NCBI RefSeq assembly: GCF_003725535.1
Contig: NZ_RJSF01000046.1
Coordinates: forward strand, 140,203-204,202
Origin: Nocardioides pocheonensis
GTDB lineage: Bacteria > Actinomycetota > Actinomycetes > Propionibacteriales > Nocardioidaceae
DNA: 64,000 bases
Direction: 5' to 3'
How positions within the stretch are numbered: position 1 is the first letter of the stretch; each line of letters begins with the position of its first letter. The translations under genes were made by a program, and so were the position numbers. This document shows positions 31,221-39,870 of this stretch, piece by piece. Below the pieces are notes generated by a model. That model saw nothing but the letters and a program-made list of their open reading frames with translations. It was not told the DNA's origin and made no database searches.

Positions 31221-32705
31221 TCAGGTTGTCAAGTCCTCGGAGGAGCGCAGGTTGTTTACCAAGCCACCCGGAAGTGCGATGCTCTTCAGTTCGTAGTAGC
31301 TCTCAATGCCTTCGCGGCCGTTCTCCCGGCCGAAACCCGACTGTTTCACTCCGCCGAAAGGTCCTCCGCCGCCACCGCCGGGGCTTTCGTTGATCCGACA
31401 GCTCCCGGTTTCCAGGCGTAGTGCAACCTCGAGGCCGCGCTCCTCGTCGCTCGTGAAGACCGCGCCGCCGAGCCCGTAATCCGAGTCGTTGGCAAACGCG
31501 ACCGCTTGATCGACGGTGTCATACGCAGTGAGGGTGAGTACTGGTCCGAAGATTTCGTCGCGCGCGATCGTCATAGAGTTCTCGACTCCCCCGAAGATGG
31601 TGGGCTGCACGAACCACCCACGCTCGCCCTGAGGCCGGCCGCCTCCGTAGAGGAGCGTGGCCCCCTCACTCTTCCCGAGCGCGATGTACTGCTCGACACG
31701 GTCACGCTGGCGTTCGGCTACAAGCGGCCCGATGTCGGTTTCTGGGTCGTGAGGGTCTCCGACCACCAGCGCGGCGACCGCCTCGACAAGGCGCTCCGTC
31801 ACCTCTGCGGCCCGCTTGCGTGGGATCAATAGACGGGTGGTGGCATGGCAAACCTGTCCAGTATTCGGGAGGGAACTCGCGATGAGGTGGGGCATCATTG
31901 CATCGAGGTCGACATCATCGAGAACAATTGCCGCGGACTTTCCCCCCAGCTCAACCGACACGCGCGCGAGCCGTTCCCCACACAGGGCCGCCACGCGGCG
32001 ACCGGCTGCAGTGCTTCCGGTGAATGCCACGCGGGACACTCCATTCCGGCTGATGAGGTACTCGCTCACTTCGCGTCCGCCAGGCAGGATGCTGAGTACA
32101 CCGGACGGGATTCCTGACCTCACCGCAGCGTCGGCCAGGAACGAGGCCGACAACGGCGTTTCCGGCGCCGGCTTCAGGATCAGTGGGCATCCCGCGATTA
32201 GTGCCGCGTAGATCTTTCCGAGCGCCGTCGCGATGGGTCCGTTCCATGGGATAACCGACGCGGTGACGCCGACGGGTTGCCGATCCACGAGCACCTTGCC
32301 CGAAGAACCGTCACGCGTCTCGCGCGGCGGAATGGTCAAGGCGTCTGCCACATACTTTGATGCTGCCTCGATGCGCCCAGCCGTAGTAGCGCGTATCCAC
32401 TTGTCTGGGCCTCCCATCTCGTCGATCTGGAGTTGGACGATCTCGTCGAGGTGAGGCTGCAGCTCGGCAGAAAAGCGCATGAGATATTCGCCCCGCTCGG
32501 CTACCGCCAGCTGGCGCCAATCACCGGCGGCGTGAACAGCCACGGCTGCGGCGACTGCGCGATCGACGTCGGCCTCACTCGCGGCTGGGGTCGTACCGAC
32601 CAGCGCTTCGGTGGTCGGTGAGAATACAGAAATTCGCTCATCGCTAGCTGGAGCGATCCACTCCCCGCCGATGAACAAGTACTGATTCTCAATCACCGCA
32701 TCCAT
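31221..32705 (-). CDS. NAD(P)-dependent aldehyde dehydrogenase
   Basis: The 494-residue ALDH has GVTASVIPWNGPIATALGKI, FTGSTAAGRRV, VELGGKSAAIVLDD (Glu), NTGQVCHATTRLLIP (Cys) and ARDEIFGPVLTL, ending FGGVKQSGFGREN. It is a single-gene unit with its own promoter region and two operator pairs upstream. The general substrate class is aliphatic or aromatic aldehydes; nothing more specific is visible. Confidence 0.93.
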   Translation of the reverse strand: MDAVIENQYLFIGGEWIAPASDERISVFSPTTEALVGTTPAASEADVDRAVAAAVAVHAAGDWRQLAVAERGEYLMRFSAELQPHLDEIVQLQIDEMGGPDKWIRATTAGRIEAASKYVADALTIPPRETRDGSSGKVLVDRQPVGVTASVIPWNGPIATALGKIYAALIAGCPLILKPAPETPLSASFLADAAVRSGIPSGVLSILPGGREVSEYLISRNGVSRVAFTGSTAAGRRVAALCGERLARVSVELGGKSAAIVLDDVDLDAMMPHLIASSLPNTGQVCHATTRLLIPRKRAAEVTERLVEAVAALVVGDPHDPETDIGPLVAERQRDRVEQYIALGKSEGATLLYGGGRPQGERGWFVQPTIFGGVENSMTIARDEIFGPVLTLTAYDTVDQAVAFANDSDYGLGGAVFTSDEERGLEVALRLETGSCRINESPGGGGGGPFGGVKQSGFGRENGREGIESYYELKSIALPGGLVNNLRSSEDLTT

Positions 32706-32794
32706 TCCAATCGCATAGCTCCACTCGGCGCTAGTTTGGATGGGCCCGGCTGACGCGGAGCACTTCGAACGAGGGCGGCGACCGATGCGGATCG

Positions 32795-32828
32795 TTCATC
32801 TTCCCGAATATAAATATGATAACTCGAA
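32795..32828. promoter_or_regulatory. Paired 14-bp operator (site pair C)
   Basis: TTCATCTTCCCGAA (32795) and TATGATAACTCGAA (32815) start exactly 20 bp apart. The pair is centred about 105 bp upstream of the aldehyde dehydrogenase start at 32705. Confidence 0.65.
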
Positions 32829-32967
32829 CGCAGCGCCGGGTCAACCAGGGGCCCGATAGGAGCCGCGTCGTGACACGATGCTCCGATCACGGCGTCCTAC
32901 CCAGGGTTCCTGCGCCCGACCTGGAGTACACCCACCTAGCCGAGCCTCACTGAGTCAGCGTGCCTCA

Positions 32968-33001
32968 GTCGTGCTAAAGAACCGCTGTTCGTAGATATGA
33001 A
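32968..33001. promoter_or_regulatory. Paired 14-bp operator (site pair D)
   Basis: GTCGTGCTAAAGAA (32968) and TTCGTAGATATGAA (32988) start exactly 20 bp apart. They lie about 270 bp upstream of the aldehyde dehydrogenase and between no clearly intact genes. They could be a distal site for that gene or the relic promoter of a lost plus-strand gene. Confidence 0.55.
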
Positions 33002-33092
33002 CATCCCGATGTGAAAACGACGACACTCGCCGGACGAATAGTTAAGATGCCGCAAATATCGACGAGCTCGAACAAGCCGGGGTGTCCCAGTC

Positions 33093-33548
33093 CTAGTCGT
33101 CCCCGGCGAAGATCGCGGCGCTGATCTTTTTGCGCGCACATTGCTCATCTCTCCGGATGGCGAGGAAGGAGTACCTCGAGTCGCCTCGCAGTGGATCTAC
33201 ACGAACATCGGGGTCCGGCACTCGTACCTTGCGAAGGGCATCCATGACCGGGCCGCCCAGATGTGGCCATGAGCCCTCGAGCGCTGTCGCCGCGTCGTGC
33301 TCACTGGCGCCAAGTGGATCAGCGATCACACGCCTGTCAGGGCAAGCGCAGACGTCTCGGATGACCTTGTTGCCGATGGCGTCGAAGGTTTTGGTCGGCG
33401 GCCTCGGCGTGGCGGCATCGAGGCAAGGCGTCAGCATGCGTCCTAGGTGCGTCGCCATAGCGCTGGCTCCGAGCAGCGCCGAACCTACGGTCCAGCGCAC
33501 CGGAATGGACACGCCGGCTGCGGCGACAACGGACGAGGCTGCTGGCAA
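33093..33548 (-). CDS. Hypothetical ORF, doubtful
   Basis: An open frame of 151 codons in the roughly 870-bp gap between the aldehyde dehydrogenase and the F420 reductase. The C-terminal half (VMDALRKVRVPDPDVRVDP, then RYSFLAIRRD) looks more protein-like than the rest. No domain was recognised and the start lacks a clear ribosome-binding site. It may be a gene remnant. The rest of this gap holds operator pairs C and D. Confidence 0.25.
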   Translation of the reverse strand: MPAASSVVAAAGVSIPVRWTVGSALLGASAMATHLGRMLTPCLDAATPRPPTKTFDAIGNKVIRDVCACPDRRVIADPLGASEHDAATALEGSWPHLGGPVMDALRKVRVPDPDVRVDPLRGDSRYSFLAIRRDEQCARKKISAAIFAGDD

Positions 33549-33579
33549 CTCTGATCGCCCAGGCCGAACAATTTGCTCG

Positions 33580-34251
33580 TCAGACGTCAGTCACTCTCAC
33601 TCCGGAATGCGCCTTGTACCGACGGTTGACGCTGATCAGGTTCGCCGTCAAGGCCTCGACCTGATGAGCATTCCGCAACCGGCCGCCGTACACGCCGCGA
33701 ACGCCGGGGACCGTGTCAGCCAATGCCTGCACCATGTCGGTGGCCGCACGGTCATCTCCCAGCACCAACACATCAGTGTCCACTGAGTTCACGTCCGGGT
33801 CGTTGAGCAGCGCCGCGCTGACGTTATGAAAAGCGCCGACCACCGTGGATTCGGTGAGTATCACTGCGGCTTGCTCGGTCGCCGAGCCCTCCTCCACTCT
33901 GAGGGCGAACGCTCCATGCCGGTCGAACCCGAGCGGGTTGACGCAATCGACCACGACCTTGCCACCGAGTTGCCCTTTGAGCTGGCCCAGAAGGTCCGCG
34001 TGACCTTCCCACGGCACCACGATCAGCACGACATCTGCAGCTTTCGCCGCCTGGGCGTTCGAGGCACCTGACACTTCAGCCCCTGTCGCCTCGGAGATCT
34101 CTGCGGCCACCTGTTCCGCGTTCTTCGCCACCCGGCTCCCGATGACGACCGAGAGACCAGCAGCCGCGAAACGACGTGCCAAGCCCCGCCCCTGTGGTCC
34201 GGTTCCCCCAAGGACCGCGAAGGTCATTTCAGCCAAACTCGAGTCAGTCAT
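33580..34251 (-). CDS. NADPH-dependent F420 reductase
   Basis: A protein of about 223 residues of the Fno/Npd family: FAVLGGTGPQGRGLARRFAAAG (NADP motif with SRVAKNAE), VLIVVPWEGH, VVDCVNPLGF, AFHNVSAALL and VYGGRLRNAHQVEALTANLI. It reduces coenzyme F420 with NADPH, supplying F420H2 for enzymes such as the LLM oxidoreductase at 58491. The ATG at 34251 has GGAG eight bases upstream. It is the last gene of the ABC-transporter transcription unit, 69 bp after the importer fusion. Confidence 0.92.
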   Translation of the reverse strand: MTDSSLAEMTFAVLGGTGPQGRGLARRFAAAGLSVVIGSRVAKNAEQVAAEISEATGAEVSGASNAQAAKAADVVLIVVPWEGHADLLGQLKGQLGGKVVVDCVNPLGFDRHGAFALRVEEGSATEQAAVILTESTVVGAFHNVSAALLNDPDVNSVDTDVLVLGDDRAATDMVQALADTVPGVRGVYGGRLRNAHQVEALTANLISVNRRYKAHSGVRVTDV

Positions 34252-34334
34252 GTGTACAAGCTCCATGAAGCGCAGTTAGCGTCCAGCGGTCGCGCCGTTC
34301 GGCCGCACCGCCGAGTTGCGGGTGCTTGGGTCAC

Positions 34335-36869
34335 CTAAGATCTGCCGGCACGGACACGCTCAGCGGCCGCGTAAATCCCCACAGCGACGAATAGGACAAG
34401 GCCGTACAAGGTCTGCTTCGCCGCATCCGGGAGGTTGAGCAGGGGCGTGACGTTGTCGATGAGCGACAGGAAGATCGCGCCGAGCACGGCTCCGACGAAT
34501 GATCCACGACCCCCGCTGAGGACGGCGCCGCCGAGAAAGACGGCGGTAAAGCAGGGCAAGGCATAGCCCAAGCCCACGTCGTTGGTCCCGATGCCGGTCA
34601 GGGAAGCGAGAAACACGCCGGCCACGACTGCACCGAAGGCGCAGACGACCAGGCCCATCGAGCAGATCAGCGCGACCCGTCGACCAACCCGGTTGCTAGC
34701 TTGAGGATCGAAACCGATCGCGCGATGCGCGAGACCACCATGCGAGCGGTACATCCAAAGTTCTAGCGCGACCGCGATGGCGATGAGAACGAGGAACGGA
34801 AACGGGATGAAACCGACGCCCCAGCTGAAGGACTCCCCAAGGTCCGGCGCGATAAGACCGCCGGGTTCAGGTCGAAGGATGATTGCGATTCCCTGAATGA
34901 TTCCCGTGGTCGCGATTGTGGCCACGATCGGGTTGACCTTGAGCACCCCGATGAGGAAGGCGTTGAACCCGCCCACGGCCAACCCACCCAGGATCAAGAC
35001 GGGGATCGCCAGAGCTAGTGACCCCTGACTGACGTCGGGGAGCGTGAGAGACAGAAGCACCACCGTTAAGCTCATTGTCGCGCCAACGGAGATGTCGAGT
35101 CCGCCGGTGAGCATTGTGAACTGCTGGCCTAGGGCTACGAAGGCGAGCGGCAGGCTGAGTAGCAAGAGGTTCGCGAGGTTGGGGCCTGTCCAGAAGACAG
35201 GTGACTGGGTACCCGTGTAGATCGCGAGCAGGGTACACAGGAGCAGTAGCACCAGTATCGAGATCTGAGACGACCCTCTGCTGAGCAGTCTCGTAAGGGC
35301 CGATGGATGATTCGACGCCGCGGTGCTCTGCTCCGCCAGGCCAGCAGCACTCACGAAGCTGCGGACGATCTCGTTCTCTGAGGTTGGTCCGACGATCTCG
35401 CGCGTAACCTTCCCGCGGGACATGACGTACACCCGGTCACACAGACCAGCGAGCTCCGATGAGTCTGATGAGTTCACCAACACGGCCGTGCCATCTTCCG
35501 CGGCGTCCGCCAACATGCGGTAGATGTCCATGCGCGCCTTGGCATCGACACCTTGAGTGGGCTCGTCGACGACAAGCACCTTCGGTTGACGCAGTGCTGG
35601 TCGCGCCAGTACCACTTTCTGCTGATTACCGCCCGAGAGTGCACTGATCGGTTGGAAGGGCGAGGCGGTGACAATCCCAAACTGCTTCGCTGACCGTCGG
35701 AACATCGCGCGCAGGCGACCAAAGACGGCCAATCCGAACGGGCCGCCGGCGGAGCCGGCATGGAGTGTCAGGTTATCCATCACAGACAGCGGGAGGTACA
35801 CCGACTCCGCAGCGCGGTCGCCGCTCTGGAAACTGATGCCAGCTGTCGTGGCCGCGACAGGGTTGCGTCGGGTGATCCTCTTGGCGTCCACCTCGATATC
35901 GCCACCCGTGCGGCCCATGCCGATAAGTCCACGGAGCAGGGCACGCTGCCCATTGCCCTCGGCACCCGCAAGTCCGACGATCTCTCGCGCGCGTACGGAT
36001 AGGGAGATTGGCCCGTAGCCCGGTCCGGTTAGGTCTCGAACGACGAGCCGCTCTGTCTCCGACGAAGGGCGCTGCCGACTCGGGAACTCCAGCTCGGTGG
36101 GCGCTCCGACCATGAGCTCGACAATGTCGTCAACGTTCCACCCGTCCGACGTGTACGTGCCTTGTAGGACGCCGTCGCGAATCACAGACAGTCGGTCCGC
36201 AATGCGGCGCACCTCCTCCAGCCGATGGCTGACGTAGACGATGGCAGTTCCAGCGCTGCGCGCTTGTTTGATGAGTTCTTCGAGATGCGCCGCGAGATGC
36301 ATGTCCAATGCGGCGGTGGGCTCGTCGAGCAGCAGGACCCTCGGCTCGTGACACATCGCTCGCGCGACCTCGAGGAGCTGACGAGCGCCCGGGCCGAGCG
36401 CGGAGACTGAGTCGGTGGTCTTGAAGGGCAGTTCGTAACGGTCAAGGATCTCGCTGAGATCCATTGGCCGCGGCTGCCCGATCGCGTCGAAGGACAGCGC
36501 CAGATTGTCAGCGACCGTTAGTTCGGCGACGAGCGAAGTGTCCTGGTACGCCGTCATCAGCCCGAGCCGACGGGCCTCCCTGGTACCACCGCGCGAGAAC
36601 GGCTTCTCAGCGATGTAGACCTCACCGGCGTCAGGGGTCAGCACGCCGGCAGCGATCTTGATCAGGGTCGACTTCCCCGAGCCGTTCTCCCCAACCAAGG
36701 CGTGTACCTCGCCGGGCCTGCAGTCGAACGTCACGTTGTCGAGCGCCTTCACGCCCGGAAACGTCTTGGAGATACCGGTCAGCAGGACTGCCGTCTCGTC
36801 GGACCGATAAGGTGCCGCATCAGTCTCGTTCAACACAACATTGCTCGTTCCGTCCATCACGGCCTTCAC
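34335..36869 (-). CDS. Sugar-type ABC importer, ATPase-ATPase-permease fusion
   Basis: An 844-residue fusion. Residues about 25-255 are NBD1 with Walker A GENGSGKST, a weak signature (ALGPGARQ) and Walker B VLLLDEPTA. Residues about 260-500 are NBD2 with the usual degenerate P-loop (GAEGNGQR), signature LSGGNQQK and VLVVDEPTQGVD. Residues about 545-840 are an RbsC/AraH-type permease with about eight to ten membrane helices (LTGGLDISVG, PIVATIATTGIIQG). In standard RbsA/RbsC systems these are two proteins. With the separate permease at 38244 it may form a heterodimeric channel. Confidence 0.93.
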   Translation of the reverse strand: MKAVMDGTSNVVLNETDAAPYRSDETAVLLTGISKTFPGVKALDNVTFDCRPGEVHALVGENGSGKSTLIKIAAGVLTPDAGEVYIAEKPFSRGGTREARRLGLMTAYQDTSLVAELTVADNLALSFDAIGQPRPMDLSEILDRYELPFKTTDSVSALGPGARQLLEVARAMCHEPRVLLLDEPTAALDMHLAAHLEELIKQARSAGTAIVYVSHRLEEVRRIADRLSVIRDGVLQGTYTSDGWNVDDIVELMVGAPTELEFPSRQRPSSETERLVVRDLTGPGYGPISLSVRAREIVGLAGAEGNGQRALLRGLIGMGRTGGDIEVDAKRITRRNPVAATTAGISFQSGDRAAESVYLPLSVMDNLTLHAGSAGGPFGLAVFGRLRAMFRRSAKQFGIVTASPFQPISALSGGNQQKVVLARPALRQPKVLVVDEPTQGVDAKARMDIYRMLADAAEDGTAVLVNSSDSSELAGLCDRVYVMSRGKVTREIVGPTSENEIVRSFVSAAGLAEQSTAASNHPSALTRLLSRGSSQISILVLLLLCTLLAIYTGTQSPVFWTGPNLANLLLLSLPLAFVALGQQFTMLTGGLDISVGATMSLTVVLLSLTLPDVSQGSLALAIPVLILGGLAVGGFNAFLIGVLKVNPIVATIATTGIIQGIAIILRPEPGGLIAPDLGESFSWGVGFIPFPFLVLIAIAVALELWMYRSHGGLAHRAIGFDPQASNRVGRRVALICSMGLVVCAFGAVVAGVFLASLTGIGTNDVGLGYALPCFTAVFLGGAVLSGGRGSFVGAVLGAIFLSLIDNVTPLLNLPDAAKQTLYGLVLFVAVGIYAAAERVRAGRS

Positions 36870-36903
36870 TCGGTTGATCTGTCATCACAAGAATCGAAGC
36901 ATT

Positions 36904-36937
36904 GGGTTGGGTTCCGTGATGCCACGGAACCCAACCC
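36904..36937 (-). terminator. Perfect 15-bp hairpin between binding-protein and ATPase genes
   Basis: GGGTTGGGTTCCGTG and CACGGAACCCAACCC pair perfectly around a 4-base loop. No U-tract follows on the minus strand. Placed 17 bp after the binding-protein stop, it probably stabilises or partly terminates the transcript so that more binding protein than ATPase is made. Confidence 0.75.
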
Positions 36938-36954
36938 GTAGTCGCCCGTTGCGC

Positions 36955-38247
36955 TCACCCTGCTGACAAGGACTCCACTGCCAACTCAGGATCAAGCAGG
37001 GTGGTGAAGGAGACGTTCCCCGGGATCCCCGGTTCCGCCAGCTTCTGGATATCGTCAAAAGACTCCGTCGGCACCGGCGCGAGCAGGTTGTTCGGAACGT
37101 CGAGGCCCAGCTTGTTCATCACGCCCGCCGTGACGGCCGTCCGGACATACCACAGGTGGCCGTTGCCCGCAAAAGCCTTCACGTCCTTACCCTCGCCCGT
37201 CCACTTCTTGTAGGCCTCGATCGACGAGTACAGAGCGGCGTCTGTGGCGACAATCGGAGGCGTCTCACCCTTGTCGATGTACGGCTTGACGAACTCCTCG
37301 TAGAATCCGTCCAACAGAATCCCGGTCGGGTTCTTCCCACTCGCGAGCAGCCCGTTAGCGGCCTGCGCCACGCCCTGAGGCGTCCACTTGGTGTAGCCCG
37401 AAAAGACCTTCTTCCAGCCGGCGGCGTCAAACTCCTTCTCGGCACACGGCTGCCACAGCGGCGCGATCGAGTTGCCAGGAACGCCGGTGTAAAGGGCGTA
37501 GGTCTTGGGTCGCGGCCCCGCGTTATCGATCACCTGCTTGGCGGCGGTCGTACCCCAATTGCAGAGGTCGTAAGGGAACTGGGCGGTCACCTCGGCGCCC
37601 ACCGCCTTGGGAAGCGGCGAGTTGGCAGTCACGAAGGCGATTCCCGCCGCCTTGGCTTGCTTCACCGCGGGGAGGATCGCTCCACCGAACACCGGATCCT
37701 CGACGATGATGTCGACCTTCTGGGCAATCAAGCTCCGGAGGTTGGCAAGAACCTGTGCGATGTCGCCACTTTCGGCACTTGTGTAGATCACCTTCCGGAC
37801 CTGAGGGTAGGAAATCGCTTGAAGCGTTCCTTCTGCCCGCCGAATGCTCCAGTAAGGGGCATTGGTGAAATCTGCGTTGATGGCGACGGTCAGCGTCCCT
37901 CGGCCCGTGTCGCACTCGCGCTGGCTGAGGCACTTCTTGAGCAGAGCCTTCTGCTCGTCGGTGACGGGCATCGAGGCTACGGCCAAGGAGTCCGCAACCA
38001 CGGGATCCATGTCAGAGGTGGACACCGGGGCAAGCATCGCCTTCTCGATCGTTGCCTGCAGTTGGCCATGGTCGACCGAAGCGGCCGTCGGGATGTCCTT
38101 GGACTTGCCCTTCGATGAACCCGCGCCGTCGCTGTTGCTTTCCGTCGTGTTCGAGCACGCAGTGAGCACTACGGCGAGCAACGTCGCCATAAACAACGGC
38201 CATTTCTTCGCTAGTGCGAACCGAAGGTTCGGCCACCGACTGGTCAT
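36955..38247 (-). CDS. Sugar-type ABC transporter substrate-binding lipoprotein
   Basis: The 430-residue protein has a lipoprotein signal (LLAVVLTAC) and a periplasmic-binding fold of the ribose/ALS/xylose family (RGTLTVAINADFTNAPYW, VLANLRSLIAQKVDIIVEDP, VKQAKAAGIAFVTANSP, GNGHLWYVRTAV). It captures the island's extracellular substrate. Several ligand pockets in this family have been recruited for non-sugar compounds. The start overlaps the permease stop by four bases. Confidence 0.92.
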   Translation of the reverse strand: MTSRWPNLRFALAKKWPLFMATLLAVVLTACSNTTESNSDGAGSSKGKSKDIPTAASVDHGQLQATIEKAMLAPVSTSDMDPVVADSLAVASMPVTDEQKALLKKCLSQRECDTGRGTLTVAINADFTNAPYWSIRRAEGTLQAISYPQVRKVIYTSAESGDIAQVLANLRSLIAQKVDIIVEDPVFGGAILPAVKQAKAAGIAFVTANSPLPKAVGAEVTAQFPYDLCNWGTTAAKQVIDNAGPRPKTYALYTGVPGNSIAPLWQPCAEKEFDAAGWKKVFSGYTKWTPQGVAQAANGLLASGKNPTGILLDGFYEEFVKPYIDKGETPPIVATDAALYSSIEAYKKWTGEGKDVKAFAGNGHLWYVRTAVTAGVMNKLGLDVPNNLLAPVPTESFDDIQKLAEPGIPGNVSFTTLLDPELAVESLSAG

Positions 38248-39308
38248 CTTGTCTCCTTCATTTTGGCTGGCTGGGTCGATGACTCCAGGCCCTCTAGTTG
38301 GTCGCTACCGGCGACTTGGCGGAAACTGCGAGTGCTCCAGCGCAACCCCGAGAGTGCGTACTGGCCGAGAGTGATGGCGGAGATGGCAACCACAAGTGCG
38401 ACACCTTGCGCCACAACTCGTGGACCAGCGGCTAGTCCATGGATCGTCAGGGCTTGATCGAGCAGCTGAAGGAACACACACGCGCCCACGACACTGGCGA
38501 CGCTGGCCGGACCGCCACTAAACGCCGTCCCCGCGATGGCAACTGCTGTGATCGTCGCCAGTTGGTAAGGCGCTCCAATGGATGTATCGGGGGATCCCAC
38601 GATCCCCGCGACGAGAACCCCAGCGATCCCGTACAGCAGGCCAGCGGCCGCGAACGCAGTGAACTCGATGCGTACGACTCGAACGCCCTGGAATCGTGCT
38701 GCTCGCCTGTTCGTCCCAATCGCAGCGAGTTGACGTCCCCCGCGAGTGCGCGAGAGAACCAGCGCGAGTAGGCCAGCCACGACCAGCGCGACGAGGAACG
38801 ACGCGCTCAAGTTGAGAACCGACCGGTTAGCCAGGGTCTGCAGTGCCTCAGGAGCCCTGCCCGTGAGCGAAAACGAGACTCCGGTCCACCACGCCATGGC
38901 GCCCGTGACGATGCCGAGGGTGGCGAGGGTGGTGATGATCGAATTCAGGCCCAAGCGGGTGATGAACACCCAGTTCCCGAGACTGATGACGACGGCAACT
39001 GCGAGAGCCAGAAGTACGATCGGCGGAAGACTCGCGCCCGGTGTTCCGAAGTGCACCACAATGCCAGCGGACGCCATGATGATGGCGGGCACCGATAGGT
39101 CGATTGCACCCAGCATCACGATGAGCATCTGACCCATGGAGGCCAAGGCCAGCACGCCGGCGAGTGAGGTCACGACTTTGATGCCGTTCGGGTTGAAGGT
39201 GACCGGCACCACGATGGCCACGATCACTGCGAGCAGGACCAAGGCTCCCCAGCACGCCAGGTAGCGGGCGGGGAAGCGGTACTTCAGGTCTGTCACGAGA
39301 CTGGTCAC
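38244..39308 (-). CDS. Sugar-type ABC transporter permease
   Basis: A protein of about 354 residues with some nine hydrophobic helices and RbsC-family stretches LGAIDLSVPAIIMASAGIVV, FITRLGLNSIITTLATLGIV and AIAGTAFSGGPASVASVVGA. The GTG at 39308 has GGAG seven bases upstream. An in-frame ATG at 39368 lies inside operator E and lacks a ribosome-binding site, so I reject it. It is the first gene of the permease - binding protein - ATPase/permease - F420 reductase unit. Confidence 0.9.
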   Translation of the reverse strand: MTSLVTDLKYRFPARYLACWGALVLLAVIVAIVVPVTFNPNGIKVVTSLAGVLALASMGQMLIVMLGAIDLSVPAIIMASAGIVVHFGTPGASLPPIVLLALAVAVVISLGNWVFITRLGLNSIITTLATLGIVTGAMAWWTGVSFSLTGRAPEALQTLANRSVLNLSASFLVALVVAGLLALVLSRTRGGRQLAAIGTNRRAARFQGVRVVRIEFTAFAAAGLLYGIAGVLVAGIVGSPDTSIGAPYQLATITAVAIAGTAFSGGPASVASVVGACVFLQLLDQALTIHGLAAGPRVVAQGVALVVAISAITLGQYALSGLRWSTRSFRQVAGSDQLEGLESSTQPAKMKETR

Positions 39309-39367
39309 GCATTCACTCCACGGTGAGGAGTCGGTCGGCGCATGGATGTATTCACCGCTGCAACTCA

Positions 39368-39401
39368 TACGATAATCCGTACACGCGTACGCTATGGCGA
39401 T
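39368..39401. promoter_or_regulatory. Paired 14-bp operator (site pair E)
   Basis: TACGATAATCCGTA (39368) and TACGCTATGGCGAT (39388) start exactly 20 bp apart. The inner half-sites face each other as CGTAC-N4-GTACG. The minus-strand reading ATTATCGTATG is also found at site I in the same orientation to its gene and may contain the -10. It controls the transporter unit. Confidence 0.75.
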
Positions 39402-39870
39402 CGTCCGTCGGGTGTCAACAGTCACATCGCGCAAAGTCTCGGGCGCCGGTCTCCGCCCTCGCACAAGTTCCTATCGCAGGATTGAGGATGGAACGGCCAG
39501 CCACCACACGCTTGGCAAGACCGGGTCGCGTTGCATTCTCCGGCTGCCAGAAGAACCGAACCCCCAAGCCGCTTTGGGACAGTCCCCCCGCCCCTCACTC
39601 AGAACAGTTCGCGGACTTACGCAGGCATTACGCGTGGCACAAATCAGCGGAGGCTCGGCCCTCGAACAGGTAGCGACCACCTCTGGGCAACCAGCCGCTC
39701 GCGCGACAAGCCCATGCACGGCGCTGGCGCGCGGCGTGGGCCTCTTGCCAGCCCGGACACGCGGAACGGAATCAAAAGAGACTCAAGGCCTGCTCCGCGT
39801 CAGCGCTGCCAGAAGGGAGTGCCATGCGGCGCATCGCATGGCAGGCTGTTGGAACCGCCCGCTGGGCCAA
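39402..39870. other. Intergenic region, no gene seen
   Basis: About 470 bp between the transporter promoter and the 3' end of the alpha/beta hydrolase. Plus-strand open frames here run antisense into the hydrolase and lack domains. Confidence 0.5.

Noticed and set aside
39309-39464. Longer start for the ABC permease
   Set aside because: The extension runs through operator pair E and has no ribosome-binding site; the GTG at 39308 has GGAG at good distance.
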